Shown piece after piece: positions 1 to 5,903 of a DNA stretch of 11,378 nt. A program made the position numbers and the translations under genes. The stretch is from Acidiferrobacteraceae bacterium (GTDB lineage Bacteria; Pseudomonadota; Gammaproteobacteria; Arenicellales; UBA868). How positions within the stretch are numbered: position 1 is the stretch's first letter; each line of letters begins with the position of its first letter. The stretch is taken from positions 3,771 through 15,148 of the forward strand of contig PCBE01000021.1 in NCBI GenBank assembly GCA_002731295.1, given 5' to 3'. Below the pieces are notes generated by a model that was not told the origin of the DNA, did not search any database, and saw only the letters and a program-made list of their open reading frames with translations.

Positions 1-576
1 AAGCAGCCGGCTGTACAGGAGAAACTGTCCCAACTTGCGGTCTACCGCGAGGGAATCAACGCACACCTAACCGCTGCTATCGCGACCGCTGAAAGGAGCC
101 CTGCCGGTTTGCTGATGCCCAACCAGTCGTTGCTCCTCACAGGACGGGTTCATGCGTGCACGAATCTGCCGGCGATGATGCACGTGGCGCGGGAACTGTG
201 TGGTGGCCAGATCTGTGTGACCCCGGATGTTGCAAGCTTCAGGCATCCGGAAACCGGCAAATGGATGGAGAAATTTTATACAATCAATGACGAGTGGACC
301 GCTGAAGATCGACGTAAACTTCTGGCATTTGCCCGCGATTTGCTGAATTCGGACTATGCAGGCCATCGTCTGACTTTCCAGCTCTTTGCGCAGTCACCAC
401 CGTTTGCACATCTGGCAGCGGTGTACAGAAATTTCGACTGGGGCGAATCACTGGGCTTTGCCCATCGGGCGGCTGGTTTGTCGGAAGAATTGTTAGAGAG
501 TATCGACCGGACTGCAGGCGACACCAGCGCTAAACAGCTGTTTGGTGCCAGGGCTGCCGGTAAATCAGCAGGCTGA
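1..576 (+). CDS. HpaB-type FADH2-dependent monooxygenase, C-terminal part (5' end outside window)
   Basis: The reading frame is open from base 1 to a TGA at 574-576, giving 191 residues with no start in view. This is about the size of the C-terminal domain of the 4-hydroxyphenylacetate 3-hydroxylase (HpaB) family, whose full proteins are near 500 residues. Recognisable family text includes LAVYREGINAHL near the start, MPNQSLLLTGRVHA around residue 40, GGQICVTPD, WMEKFYTIND and LLNSDYAGHRLTFQLFAQ. Family members hydroxylate phenolic or heteroaromatic compounds using FADH2 supplied by a separate reductase, and a matching HpaC-type reductase is encoded at 1721-2287. The FAD and substrate-binding N-terminal part is outside the window, so substrate cannot be judged; this need not be a true 4-hydroxyphenylacetate enzyme. 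The next gene follows after 15 bases, so it is probably in the same operon. Family call is firm, substrate unknown. Confidence 0.85.
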   Translation, partial: KQPAVQEKLSQLAVYREGINAHLTAAIATAERSPAGLLMPNQSLLLTGRVHACTNLPAMMHVARELCGGQICVTPDVASFRHPETGKWMEKFYTINDEWTAEDRRKLLAFARDLLNSDYAGHRLTFQLFAQSPPFAHLAAVYRNFDWGESLGFAHRAAGLSEELLESIDRTAGDTSAKQLFGARAAGKSAG

Positions 577-591
577 AAAAATGGAGAACCG

Positions 592-1020
592 ATGATGACA
601 CACACGCGCGTGCGCAAGTTCAATACCCAAGACACTTACCCCGAACAGAACCTGGATAATGATTTGTGCCAGGCAGTTATCGCGACAGGGACTACGGTCT
701 TTCTGCGGGGACAGGTAGCCCAGGATCTGGAGACCCGTGAATCTCTTTTCACCGACGATCCCGGTGCGCAGGCTAGAAAAGCAATGGAAAACGTTTCCCT
801 GTTGCTTGGAGAAGCGGGCAGCAGTCTTGAACAGGTGTGCCGTGTCGTGGTCTACCTGACCGACATCCGGTATCGAGAATCCGTCTATCAGGAGATGGGC
901 AAATGGTTTAAGGGTGTACACCCGTGTTCAACTGGGCTGGTCGTCTCAGCACTGGCCCGGCCTGAGTGGGTAGTGGAGATCGAGGTGACTGCGGTAATAC
1001 CCGATAGCAACGCCAGCTGA
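592..1020 (+). CDS. RidA/YjgF/YER057c/UK114-family protein (subgroup lacking the catalytic Arg)
   Basis: The 142-residue product has the RidA fold signature: VFLRGQVAQD near residue 37, a central AMENVSLLLGEAGSSLEQV helix, VVVYLTDIRYRESVY, and the C-terminal strand RPEWVVEIEVTAV. Canonical RidA hydrolyses reactive enamines and imines such as 2-aminoacrylate, using an arginine in a P-A-R-S motif (R105 in E. coli). Here the aligned motif is PCST, with Ser113 where the arginine should be, so ordinary imine deaminase activity is doubtful. Related RidA-like proteins such as RutC sit in oxidative ring-cleavage operons. GGAGA at 583-587 lies 4 bases before ATG 592 and 7 before a second in-frame ATG at 595, so 595 may be the true start. 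It sits between the oxygenase and a DUF1028 gene, suggesting it handles a labile intermediate; that role is inferred. Confidence 0.93.
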   Translation: MMTHTRVRKFNTQDTYPEQNLDNDLCQAVIATGTTVFLRGQVAQDLETRESLFTDDPGAQARKAMENVSLLLGEAGSSLEQVCRVVVYLTDIRYRESVYQEMGKWFKGVHPCSTGLVVSALARPEWVVEIEVTAVIPDSNAS

Positions 1021-1021
1021 T

Positions 1022-1036
1022 TTTCGATAGTCGAAA
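1022..1036. repeat. Small perfect dyad between the RidA and DUF1028 genes
   Basis: TTTCGA, a 3-base spacer TAG, then TCGAAA form a perfect inverted repeat immediately after the RidA-family stop codon. It is short and not followed by a T run, so it is unlikely to be an efficient terminator. It could be a small mRNA hairpin or chance. Confidence 0.3.
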
Positions 1037-1053
1037 TACTACCGAGGCAAGCC

Positions 1054-1728
1054 ATGACTTTTTCAATCACGGGTGTCTGCGATGACAGTGGAATGACTGG
1101 CATCGCGATCACAACTTCGAGCATCTGTGTCGGCAGTCGCTGTCCCTGGGTGCGGGCAGGTGCAGGTGCTGTGTCTACCCAGAATATCACCGACCCTACA
1201 ATCGGCAATGAGGTGCTTGATCTGATGGCGAGCGGGCGGAGTGCATCGGATGCACTGAATTCGGTAATGGACCAGCGTCCATACGCCGAGTATCGTCAGG
1301 TAGCGGTTGTAGATCTATTGGGCCGTACTGCCCACTTCAGTGGACAAGAGGTGTTGGGTATTCATGCCGTGAGCGAAGGGCAGCACTGTGTTGGTGCCGG
1401 TAACCTTCTGTCGGATGTTGGGGTCGCGCAGGCAATGTGCACTGTTTTTGAGAAATCAATCGGAATACATCTTGCTGAACGTTTATTGTTGGCACTGGAG
1501 GCAGGTGTTGCAGTCGGTGGTGAGAAGGGTCCGACTCATTCGGCGGCCTTGCTGGTCGCCCACGAACAGCCCTGGCCACTGGTCGATCTGCGCGTAGACT
1601 GGGCCGAACAACCCGTGGAAGAACTGCGCCGGTGCTGGGAGCGATACGAACCCGAGATGATGGCCTACCTGACCCGAGCCCTCAATCCGGGTGCAGCACC
1701 CACTTATGGGGTGCCCGGCGATGAATGA
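1054..1728 (+). CDS. DUF1028-family protein (probable Ntn-hydrolase fold)
   Basis: The 224-residue product matches DUF1028 throughout: TFSITGV at the N-terminus, CPWVRAGAGAVSTQN near residue 30, a GNEVLDLMASGRSASDALN helix, RQVAVVDLLGRTAHFSG, the GAGNLLSDVGVAQAM segment, LAERLLLALEAG, a GGEKGPTHSAALLV strand and a terminal VDLRVD. The family has no firmly assigned reaction. Its structures are, to my knowledge, placed near N-terminal nucleophile hydrolases. Met1-Thr2 would expose a Thr after Met removal, which would suit an Ntn amidase; that is inference. No signal peptide is visible, so it is probably cytoplasmic. GAGG at 1044-1047 lies 6 bases before ATG 1054, supporting this start. The 3' end overlaps the flavin reductase start by 8 bases, indicating translational coupling. 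DUF1028 genes often neighbour RidA and peptidase genes, as here. Confidence 0.9.
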   Translation: MTFSITGVCDDSGMTGIAITTSSICVGSRCPWVRAGAGAVSTQNITDPTIGNEVLDLMASGRSASDALNSVMDQRPYAEYRQVAVVDLLGRTAHFSGQEVLGIHAVSEGQHCVGAGNLLSDVGVAQAMCTVFEKSIGIHLAERLLLALEAGVAVGGEKGPTHSAALLVAHEQPWPLVDLRVDWAEQPVEELRRCWERYEPEMMAYLTRALNPGAAPTYGVPGDE

Positions 1729-2287
1729 TATTGGACCGATCAGAAACTGCTTACCGAAGGTGACGGTAGATACGGTCAGTAGCGAACTGTTTCGTGAGGC
1801 GATGAGCTATGTGGCGTCTGCGGTATCTGTCGTTACCACCGATGGTGCATCCGGCTGTGCCGGGATGACCGTGAGTAGCATGTGTTCAGTCTCGGATGAT
1901 CCTCCGTCTGTTTTGGTCTGCCTGAATAGAGTTTCCCCCGTCAGTGAGATTGTCCGGACCAACGGCACAATGTGTGTCAACGTTCTACGCGATAATCAGG
2001 ACTACGTGTCGGTAGCGTTTGCGGGTGACTACCTGGATGCCAATGTTGATCTTTTTGTGTCAGGTGACTGGGACCGTATGGCGACCGGAGCACCGGCTTT
2101 CACAGAAGCCCTGGTAAACCTGGATTGCCTGATCGAAGGGGAAATGTTGTACGGGACCCACCACGTTCTGATCGGCAGGATCCAGAATGTACGGATTAAC
2201 GTACGGGGTGATCCTTTGATTTATTCGGCCCGCCAGTACCGGGCGTTGTTACCGTCTGACCGAGCCAAGCCTGATGGTGTCGGATGA
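1721..2287 (+). CDS. HpaC/RutF-type flavin reductase
   Basis: The 188-residue product is a flavin-reductase-like, FMN-binding split-barrel protein. Typical elements are LFREAMSYVASAVSVVTTDG (residues about 23-42), GMTVSSMCSVSDDPPSVLVCLNR (48-70), MCVNVLRDNQ, an acidic loop, a GTHHVLIGRI strand and the terminal GDPLIYSARQYRAL. These proteins reduce FAD or FMN with NAD(P)H and pass the reduced flavin to a partner monooxygenase. The HpaB-type oxygenase at the start of the window is the obvious partner. ATG 1721 is preferred over in-frame GTG 1691 and ATG 1706: it overlaps the DUF1028 stop by 8 bases, with GGGGTG 1708-1713 as a modest ribosome site. The gene also overlaps the following M20 gene by 14 bases, so it lies inside one operon. 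Confidence 0.9.
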   Translation: MNDIGPIRNCLPKVTVDTVSSELFREAMSYVASAVSVVTTDGASGCAGMTVSSMCSVSDDPPSVLVCLNRVSPVSEIVRTNGTMCVNVLRDNQDYVSVAFAGDYLDANVDLFVSGDWDRMATGAPAFTEALVNLDCLIEGEMLYGTHHVLIGRIQNVRINVRGDPLIYSARQYRALLPSDRAKPDGVG

Positions 2288-3452
2288 CCTGCTGAGGTTG
2301 TTGGCGGATCTGGTTGCATTTGACACCACCAGCCGCCGTTCGAACCTTGAGCTGATCGACTATGTTCAGCATTACCTCCGCAGGTACGGCGTCGACAGTG
2401 AGCTGATTTTCGACGAGACACGCAGTAAGGCGAATCTCTACGCAACGATTGGTACAACTGATTCACCGGGTGTCATGCTCTCCGGTCATACCGATGTGGT
2501 GCCTGTCGATGGGCAGGACTGGCACACGGACCCATTTTCACTGGTCAGTCGCGATGGGTGTTTTTATGCTCGTGGCAGCGCTGACATGAAAGGGTTTATT
2601 GCCTGTGTTCTGGCACAGGTACCCCAGATGACTCGTCGCTCACTCAGGACATCGGCCCACATAGCTTTGTCTTACGATGAGGAGGTCGGCTGTATCGGCG
2701 TACGGCGTCTGATCGAACTGATGGCGACTCTGCCGGTGCGGCCAATGATGGGTGTGATTGGTGAACCGACCGGAATGCAGGTGGTTCGCGCACACAAGGG
2801 AAAACAGGCTTTCAGGGTCACGGTGCGCGGCCGCAGCAGTCATTCCGCTTACCCGACAGAAGGCGTTAATGCGGTAGACACTGCTTCTGAGTTGGTCGCC
2901 TACATACGGCAGTTGCAGCAGAATATTCGGGTACATGGGCCATTTGATGATGCTTACACCGTACCGAACACCACATTGCATGTGGGTACGATCCACGGTG
3001 GAACAGCCCTAAACATCGTGCCAGAGAAATGTGTATTGGAGTTTGAAATTCGTCATCTCCCAGAGCAGGACGTCGATAGGCTCGTCGCTGACATCCGTGG
3101 GCACATCGCGACGGTGCTGGAGCCGCCCATGCAGGCCGTCTACCCTGATACGGGTATCGAGATCGAGGTCCTGACCAGCTACCCGGGGCTCTCAATCCAA
3201 ACAGATGCAGCGGTGGTGGGCTTGGTTCAGTCGCTGTTGGACGATACAGAGGGTACACAGAAAATCAGCTTCGGCTCCGAGGCGGGTCTTTTTGCCGGTG
3301 AGCTCGGTATACCTGCGGTGGTCTGCGGTCCCGGGAGTATTCAGCAGGCACACAGAGCCGATGAATATGTCTCGGAAGAGCAGTTAGACAGGTGTATGCG
3401 TTTTATTTCGAAGCTGACTGATTTGCTCGTCGATGGCATCGCCTTTTCATAA
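2274..3452 (+). CDS. ArgE-like M20 family metallo-deacylase
   Basis: The 392-residue product has the full length and motif set of the acetylornithine deacetylase/succinyl-diaminopimelate desuccinylase branch of M20. Metal and catalytic residues are visible: GHTDVVP (His72, Asp74), RGSADMKG (Asp104), SYDEEVG (catalytic Glu136, metal ligand Glu137), GEPT (Glu164) and QAHRADEY (His360). The dimerisation lid runs from about residue 175 to 290, including GRSSHSAYPTEGVNA and ALNIVPEKC. Members remove acyl groups from amino compounds with one or two zinc or cobalt ions. The setting, after an oxygenase, RidA-like and DUF1028 genes and before an omega-aminotransferase, suggests it frees an amino group from an N-acyl intermediate rather than making arginine; this is inference. 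Its ATG overlaps the flavin reductase end by 14 bases. It is the last gene of the tight cluster. Confidence 0.92.
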   Translation: MVSDDLLRLLADLVAFDTTSRRSNLELIDYVQHYLRRYGVDSELIFDETRSKANLYATIGTTDSPGVMLSGHTDVVPVDGQDWHTDPFSLVSRDGCFYARGSADMKGFIACVLAQVPQMTRRSLRTSAHIALSYDEEVGCIGVRRLIELMATLPVRPMMGVIGEPTGMQVVRAHKGKQAFRVTVRGRSSHSAYPTEGVNAVDTASELVAYIRQLQQNIRVHGPFDDAYTVPNTTLHVGTIHGGTALNIVPEKCVLEFEIRHLPEQDVDRLVADIRGHIATVLEPPMQAVYPDTGIEIEVLTSYPGLSIQTDAAVVGLVQSLLDDTEGTQKISFGSEAGLFAGELGIPAVVCGPGSIQQAHRADEYVSEEQLDRCMRFISKLTDLLVDGIAFS

Positions 3453-3456
3453 AAGC

Positions 3457-3480
3457 ACACAATGGCCTGTGCAATTGTGT
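3457..3480. promoter_or_regulatory. Dyad ACACAAT-N10-ATTGTGT, possible operator or weak hairpin
   Basis: A perfect 7-base inverted repeat lies just after the M20 stop codon, with its right arm ending on the first T of TTGACG (3480-3485). There is no T run after it, so a regulator-binding dyad is at least as likely as a terminator. The spacing of arms (about 17 bases centre to centre) would suit a dimeric regulator. Confidence 0.35.
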
Positions 3481-3508
3481 TGACGAGATTGGTGTAAACG
3501 TGGTTAAA
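3480..3508 (+). promoter_or_regulatory. Weak candidate promoter for the aminotransferase-aldolase unit
   Basis: TTGACG at 3480-3485 matches a -35 box in five of six positions. With 17-base spacing the -10 would be GTTAAA at 3503-3508, a poor match (three of six). The 131-base gap between two same-strand genes, together with the overlapping dyad, is the main reason to suspect a second promoter here. The aminotransferase may equally be read through from the upstream operon. Confidence 0.25.
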
Positions 3509-3583
3509 GTGACTTACGACTTTAGGAGCAGGGGTTAGAAAAACCCAACGATAAAATCTATAACGTTATTCGGAGAACATCCA

Positions 3584-4984
3584 ATGGCAACGCAGTTTGA
3601 ATACGATACCGAGAGTTTGTGGCAAAAAGATCGCGATCACTACATTCATCCCTGGACTGATTTTTCAACCTTCAAGGAAGAAGGGTCGATGGTGATGGCC
3701 AACTCTGAAGGTGCCTATGTCTCGGATTCGGACGGTAAGCGATATATCGACGGTATCGGGGGCTTGTGGTGTAACAACATTGGTTATGCCAACGAAGAGA
3801 TGGCCGAGGCAATCGCCGATCAGATCAGGCAGATTCACTATTACTCAGTATTTGGTCACCTGACGACGCCGCCCGCCGCAGAATTGGCGGCCAAGCTAGC
3901 CAAATTGACACCGGGACAGCTCGATCACGTCTTTTTTGGCACAGGCGGATCCATGTCGAACGACACGGCGATCCGGATTATCCATTATTACTTCAATCGC
4001 TTAGGCAAGAAAAACAAGAAAAAGATCATTTCCAGAATAGATGGCTACCACGGCAGCACGTACCTCGCCATGTCGATGACAGGCGTGGAATTCGATCATC
4101 AGGGGTTTGACCTTGCTCCCGATCTGGTCCACCACATTCCAGCGCCCAATCCCTATAGAAGGCCACAAGGAATGTCAGTCGAGGAGTTCTGTAACGAGAA
4201 AGTGGCAGATCTTGAAAACAAGATTCTGGAACTGGGTCCCGAAAATGTGGCCTGCTTTATTGCTGAACCTATTATGGGTGCCGGCGGCGTCATCGTACCG
4301 CCACCGGGATACCATCGGCGGACACGTGAGGTTTGTGACCGCTACGAAGTGTTGTATATCTCCGATGAAGTGGTTACTGGATTCGGTCGACTGGGTCAGT
4401 TCTTTGCCTCTGAAGCGGTTTTTGATTTTGTACCCGACATTATTACCTGTGCCAAGGGTATTTCTTCAGGTTACGTGCCGCTGTCTGCAACGATTCTTTC
4501 AAAAGAAATCTATGATGTGATCAGCGTGCCGCAGGCTGACGGTGCGTTGTTTACCCATGGGTTCACCTATTCCGGTCATTCGGTCAGCTGTGCCGCTGGC
4601 CTTAAGAATATTGAGATCATGGAGCGCGACGATATATGTGGCTATGTTCGAGAAGTCGGACCTTATTTTGAGGAACAACTCAACACCTTGCGGGAATATC
4701 CCATCGTGGGTGATGTGCGGGGCAGTCACTTCATGATGTGTATTGAGAACGTCGCAAATCCAGAAACCAAGGAATTGTTACCAGAACAAGCCAATATTGG
4801 AAAACGAATTGCAGATCACTGCCAGGAGCGTGGTGTGATCGTACGGCCTATCGCTCACCTCAATGTGATGTCGCCACCCCTGGTGTTGACGATACGCCAG
4901 ATCGACACCATGGTCGAAGTGCTGCACGAAAGTATCCGTGCAACCATGGATGATCTTAACCGGGAAGGCCTGTGGTCAGGTTGA
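3584..4984 (+). CDS. Class III (omega-type) PLP-dependent aminotransferase
   Basis: The 466-residue product is a full-length fold-type I, subgroup III aminotransferase, resembling the SpuC/omega-transaminase branch. Visible features: IHPWTDF near residue 21, GIGGLWCNNIGY (57-68), the phosphate-binding region GTGGSMSNDT (119-128), GYHGSTY (154-160), YISDEVVTGFGRLG with the pyridine-binding Asp261, TCAKGISSGYVPLSA with the Schiff-base Lys291, HGFTYSGH, and VMSPPLVLT near the C-terminus. The enzyme would move an amino group from an omega-amino acid, polyamine or aromatic amine to pyruvate or another keto acid. The phosphate loop has SMSND where most relatives have SEAND, marking a subgroup. GGAGAAC at 3572-3578 lies 5 bases before ATG 3584. 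The aldolase gene follows 66 bases later. Its position after an M20 deacylase suggests it acts on an amino group released there. Exact donor is not predictable. Confidence 0.95.
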   Translation: MATQFEYDTESLWQKDRDHYIHPWTDFSTFKEEGSMVMANSEGAYVSDSDGKRYIDGIGGLWCNNIGYANEEMAEAIADQIRQIHYYSVFGHLTTPPAAELAAKLAKLTPGQLDHVFFGTGGSMSNDTAIRIIHYYFNRLGKKNKKKIISRIDGYHGSTYLAMSMTGVEFDHQGFDLAPDLVHHIPAPNPYRRPQGMSVEEFCNEKVADLENKILELGPENVACFIAEPIMGAGGVIVPPPGYHRRTREVCDRYEVLYISDEVVTGFGRLGQFFASEAVFDFVPDIITCAKGISSGYVPLSATILSKEIYDVISVPQADGALFTHGFTYSGHSVSCAAGLKNIEIMERDDICGYVREVGPYFEEQLNTLREYPIVGDVRGSHFMMCIENVANPETKELLPEQANIGKRIADHCQERGVIVRPIAHLNVMSPPLVLTIRQIDTMVEVLHESIRATMDDLNREGLWSG

Positions 4985-5050
4985 TCGGGTGGTCAGTGCC
5001 AATCGGCAAGCTGGCTCTGGATGGTGACTGGGTCATGGAGGGTGAGTGAT

Positions 5051-5806
5051 TTGAAAAATAGAATCCGCGAAACCTGGGCTGAAAACAGGCCTGTCGTCAA
5101 CGGCTGGCTTTCTATTCCCAGCACGGTGACCGCCGAGATCAATGCCAGGGCGGGCTTCGACTCGCTGACGGTCGATCTTCAGCATGGACTCAATGATTAT
5201 CAGTCCGCGCTTAATCTGTTACAGATCATATCGATTGGAAAATCGGCACCCCTCGTGCGGGTGCCCTGGCTGGAGCCGGGGATCGTCGGCAAGCTGCTCG
5301 ATGCAGGTGCGGTAGGGTTGATCTGCCCGATGATTAATTCAGCTGAAGACGCAGCAAGACTTGTACGTTATGCGCTTTATGCGCCGGCTGGTGAAAGGAG
5401 TTTTGGGCCGACCCGGGCCATCATGGCGCACGGTCCAGATTATGCCCGCGTTGCTAATGAGCAGATCGTGACGTTGGCCATGGTCGAAACCAAACAGGCG
5501 CTTGACGAGTTGGATGGGATTGTGGCCACCTCGGGGCTGACAGGAGTCTATATCGGGCCAAGCGATCTCAGCTTGTCGATGGGATACACCCCGAAACTTG
5601 ACCCTGAAGAGCCGGCGGTCGTGTCTGCGATTCAGCGGATTCTTGAGACTGCCAAAACGGCCGGCATGCGGGCAGGAATCCACTGTCTCTCGCCGGCCTA
5701 TGCCAGGGAGATGATATCGATGGGGTTTGATCTTGTGACTGTCGGCAGCGATATCAGAATCCTAACCAGTGCGACGGTTGCGGCACTGGAAGCAGTACGC
5801 AGCTGA
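5051..5806 (+). CDS. HpcH/HpaI-family class II (metal-dependent) aldolase
   Basis: The product matches the HpcH/HpaI family, which includes 4-hydroxy-2-oxoheptanedioate and 2-keto-3-deoxy-L-rhamnonate aldolases. These cleave 4-hydroxy-2-oxo acids to pyruvate and an aldehyde. Motifs: VNGWLSIPS (16-24), SLTVDLQHG with His45 and Asp42, VRVPW with Arg70, GLICPMI (89-95), GERSFGPTR (114-122), the metal ligand Glu146 in MVET and Asp172 in GPSDLS. The frame is open from ATG 5021, but TTG 5051 is preferred: GGAGGGTGA at 5037-5045 would be its ribosome site, and this start places the catalytic His and Arg at 45 and 70, as in E. coli HpaI. GTG 5042 is the other option. The 251-residue length is normal. 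It follows the aminotransferase and probably shares its transcript, which would suit cleavage of a deaminated hydroxy-oxo acid. Confidence 0.9.
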   Translation: MKNRIRETWAENRPVVNGWLSIPSTVTAEINARAGFDSLTVDLQHGLNDYQSALNLLQIISIGKSAPLVRVPWLEPGIVGKLLDAGAVGLICPMINSAEDAARLVRYALYAPAGERSFGPTRAIMAHGPDYARVANEQIVTLAMVETKQALDELDGIVATSGLTGVYIGPSDLSLSMGYTPKLDPEEPAVVSAIQRILETAKTAGMRAGIHCLSPAYAREMISMGFDLVTVGSDIRILTSATVAALEAVRS

Positions 5807-5807
5807 C

Positions 5808-5824
5808 ACCAGCTTGTGGCTGGT
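5808..5824. terminator. Short hairpin after the HpaI-type aldolase
   Basis: ACCAGC, a 5-base loop TTGTG, and GCTGGT form a perfect 6-base stem beginning 2 bases after the aldolase stop. No T run follows, so intrinsic termination would be weak. It may act with the larger stem at 5836-5868. Confidence 0.3.
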
Positions 5825-5835
5825 TGGCTGCGAAC

Positions 5836-5868
5836 TCTAGGGTATTCGGATTCAGTCCTTTCCCTAGA
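5836..5868. terminator. Possible bidirectional terminator stem between convergent genes
   Basis: TCTAGGG (5836-5842) pairs perfectly with CCCTAGA (5862-5868), and a nested GGA/TCC pairing (5848-5850 with 5856-5858) lies inside. It sits in the 97-base space between two genes that point at each other, which is where a bidirectional terminator is expected. Neither flank has a clear T tract, so termination is an inference from position and symmetry. Confidence 0.35.
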
Positions 5869-5903
5869 TCTATTCAGTCAGCCCGGCTGGGGCCGACAGT
5901 TTA

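Noticed and set aside
565..921. A 118-codon open frame on the - strand over the RidA-family gene.
   Set aside because: The + strand encodes a complete RidA-family protein here; the antisense product has no family features.
1691..1720. A longer flavin reductase starting at GTG 1691.
   Set aside because: The extra ten residues are not typical of the family, and ATG 1721 gives the usual short overlap with the preceding gene and a normal N-terminus.
3559..3564. TATAAC as the -10 box of an aminotransferase promoter.
   Set aside because: Transcription would start about on top of the ribosome site (3572-3578), leaving almost no leader, and there is no convincing -35 box at the right distance.
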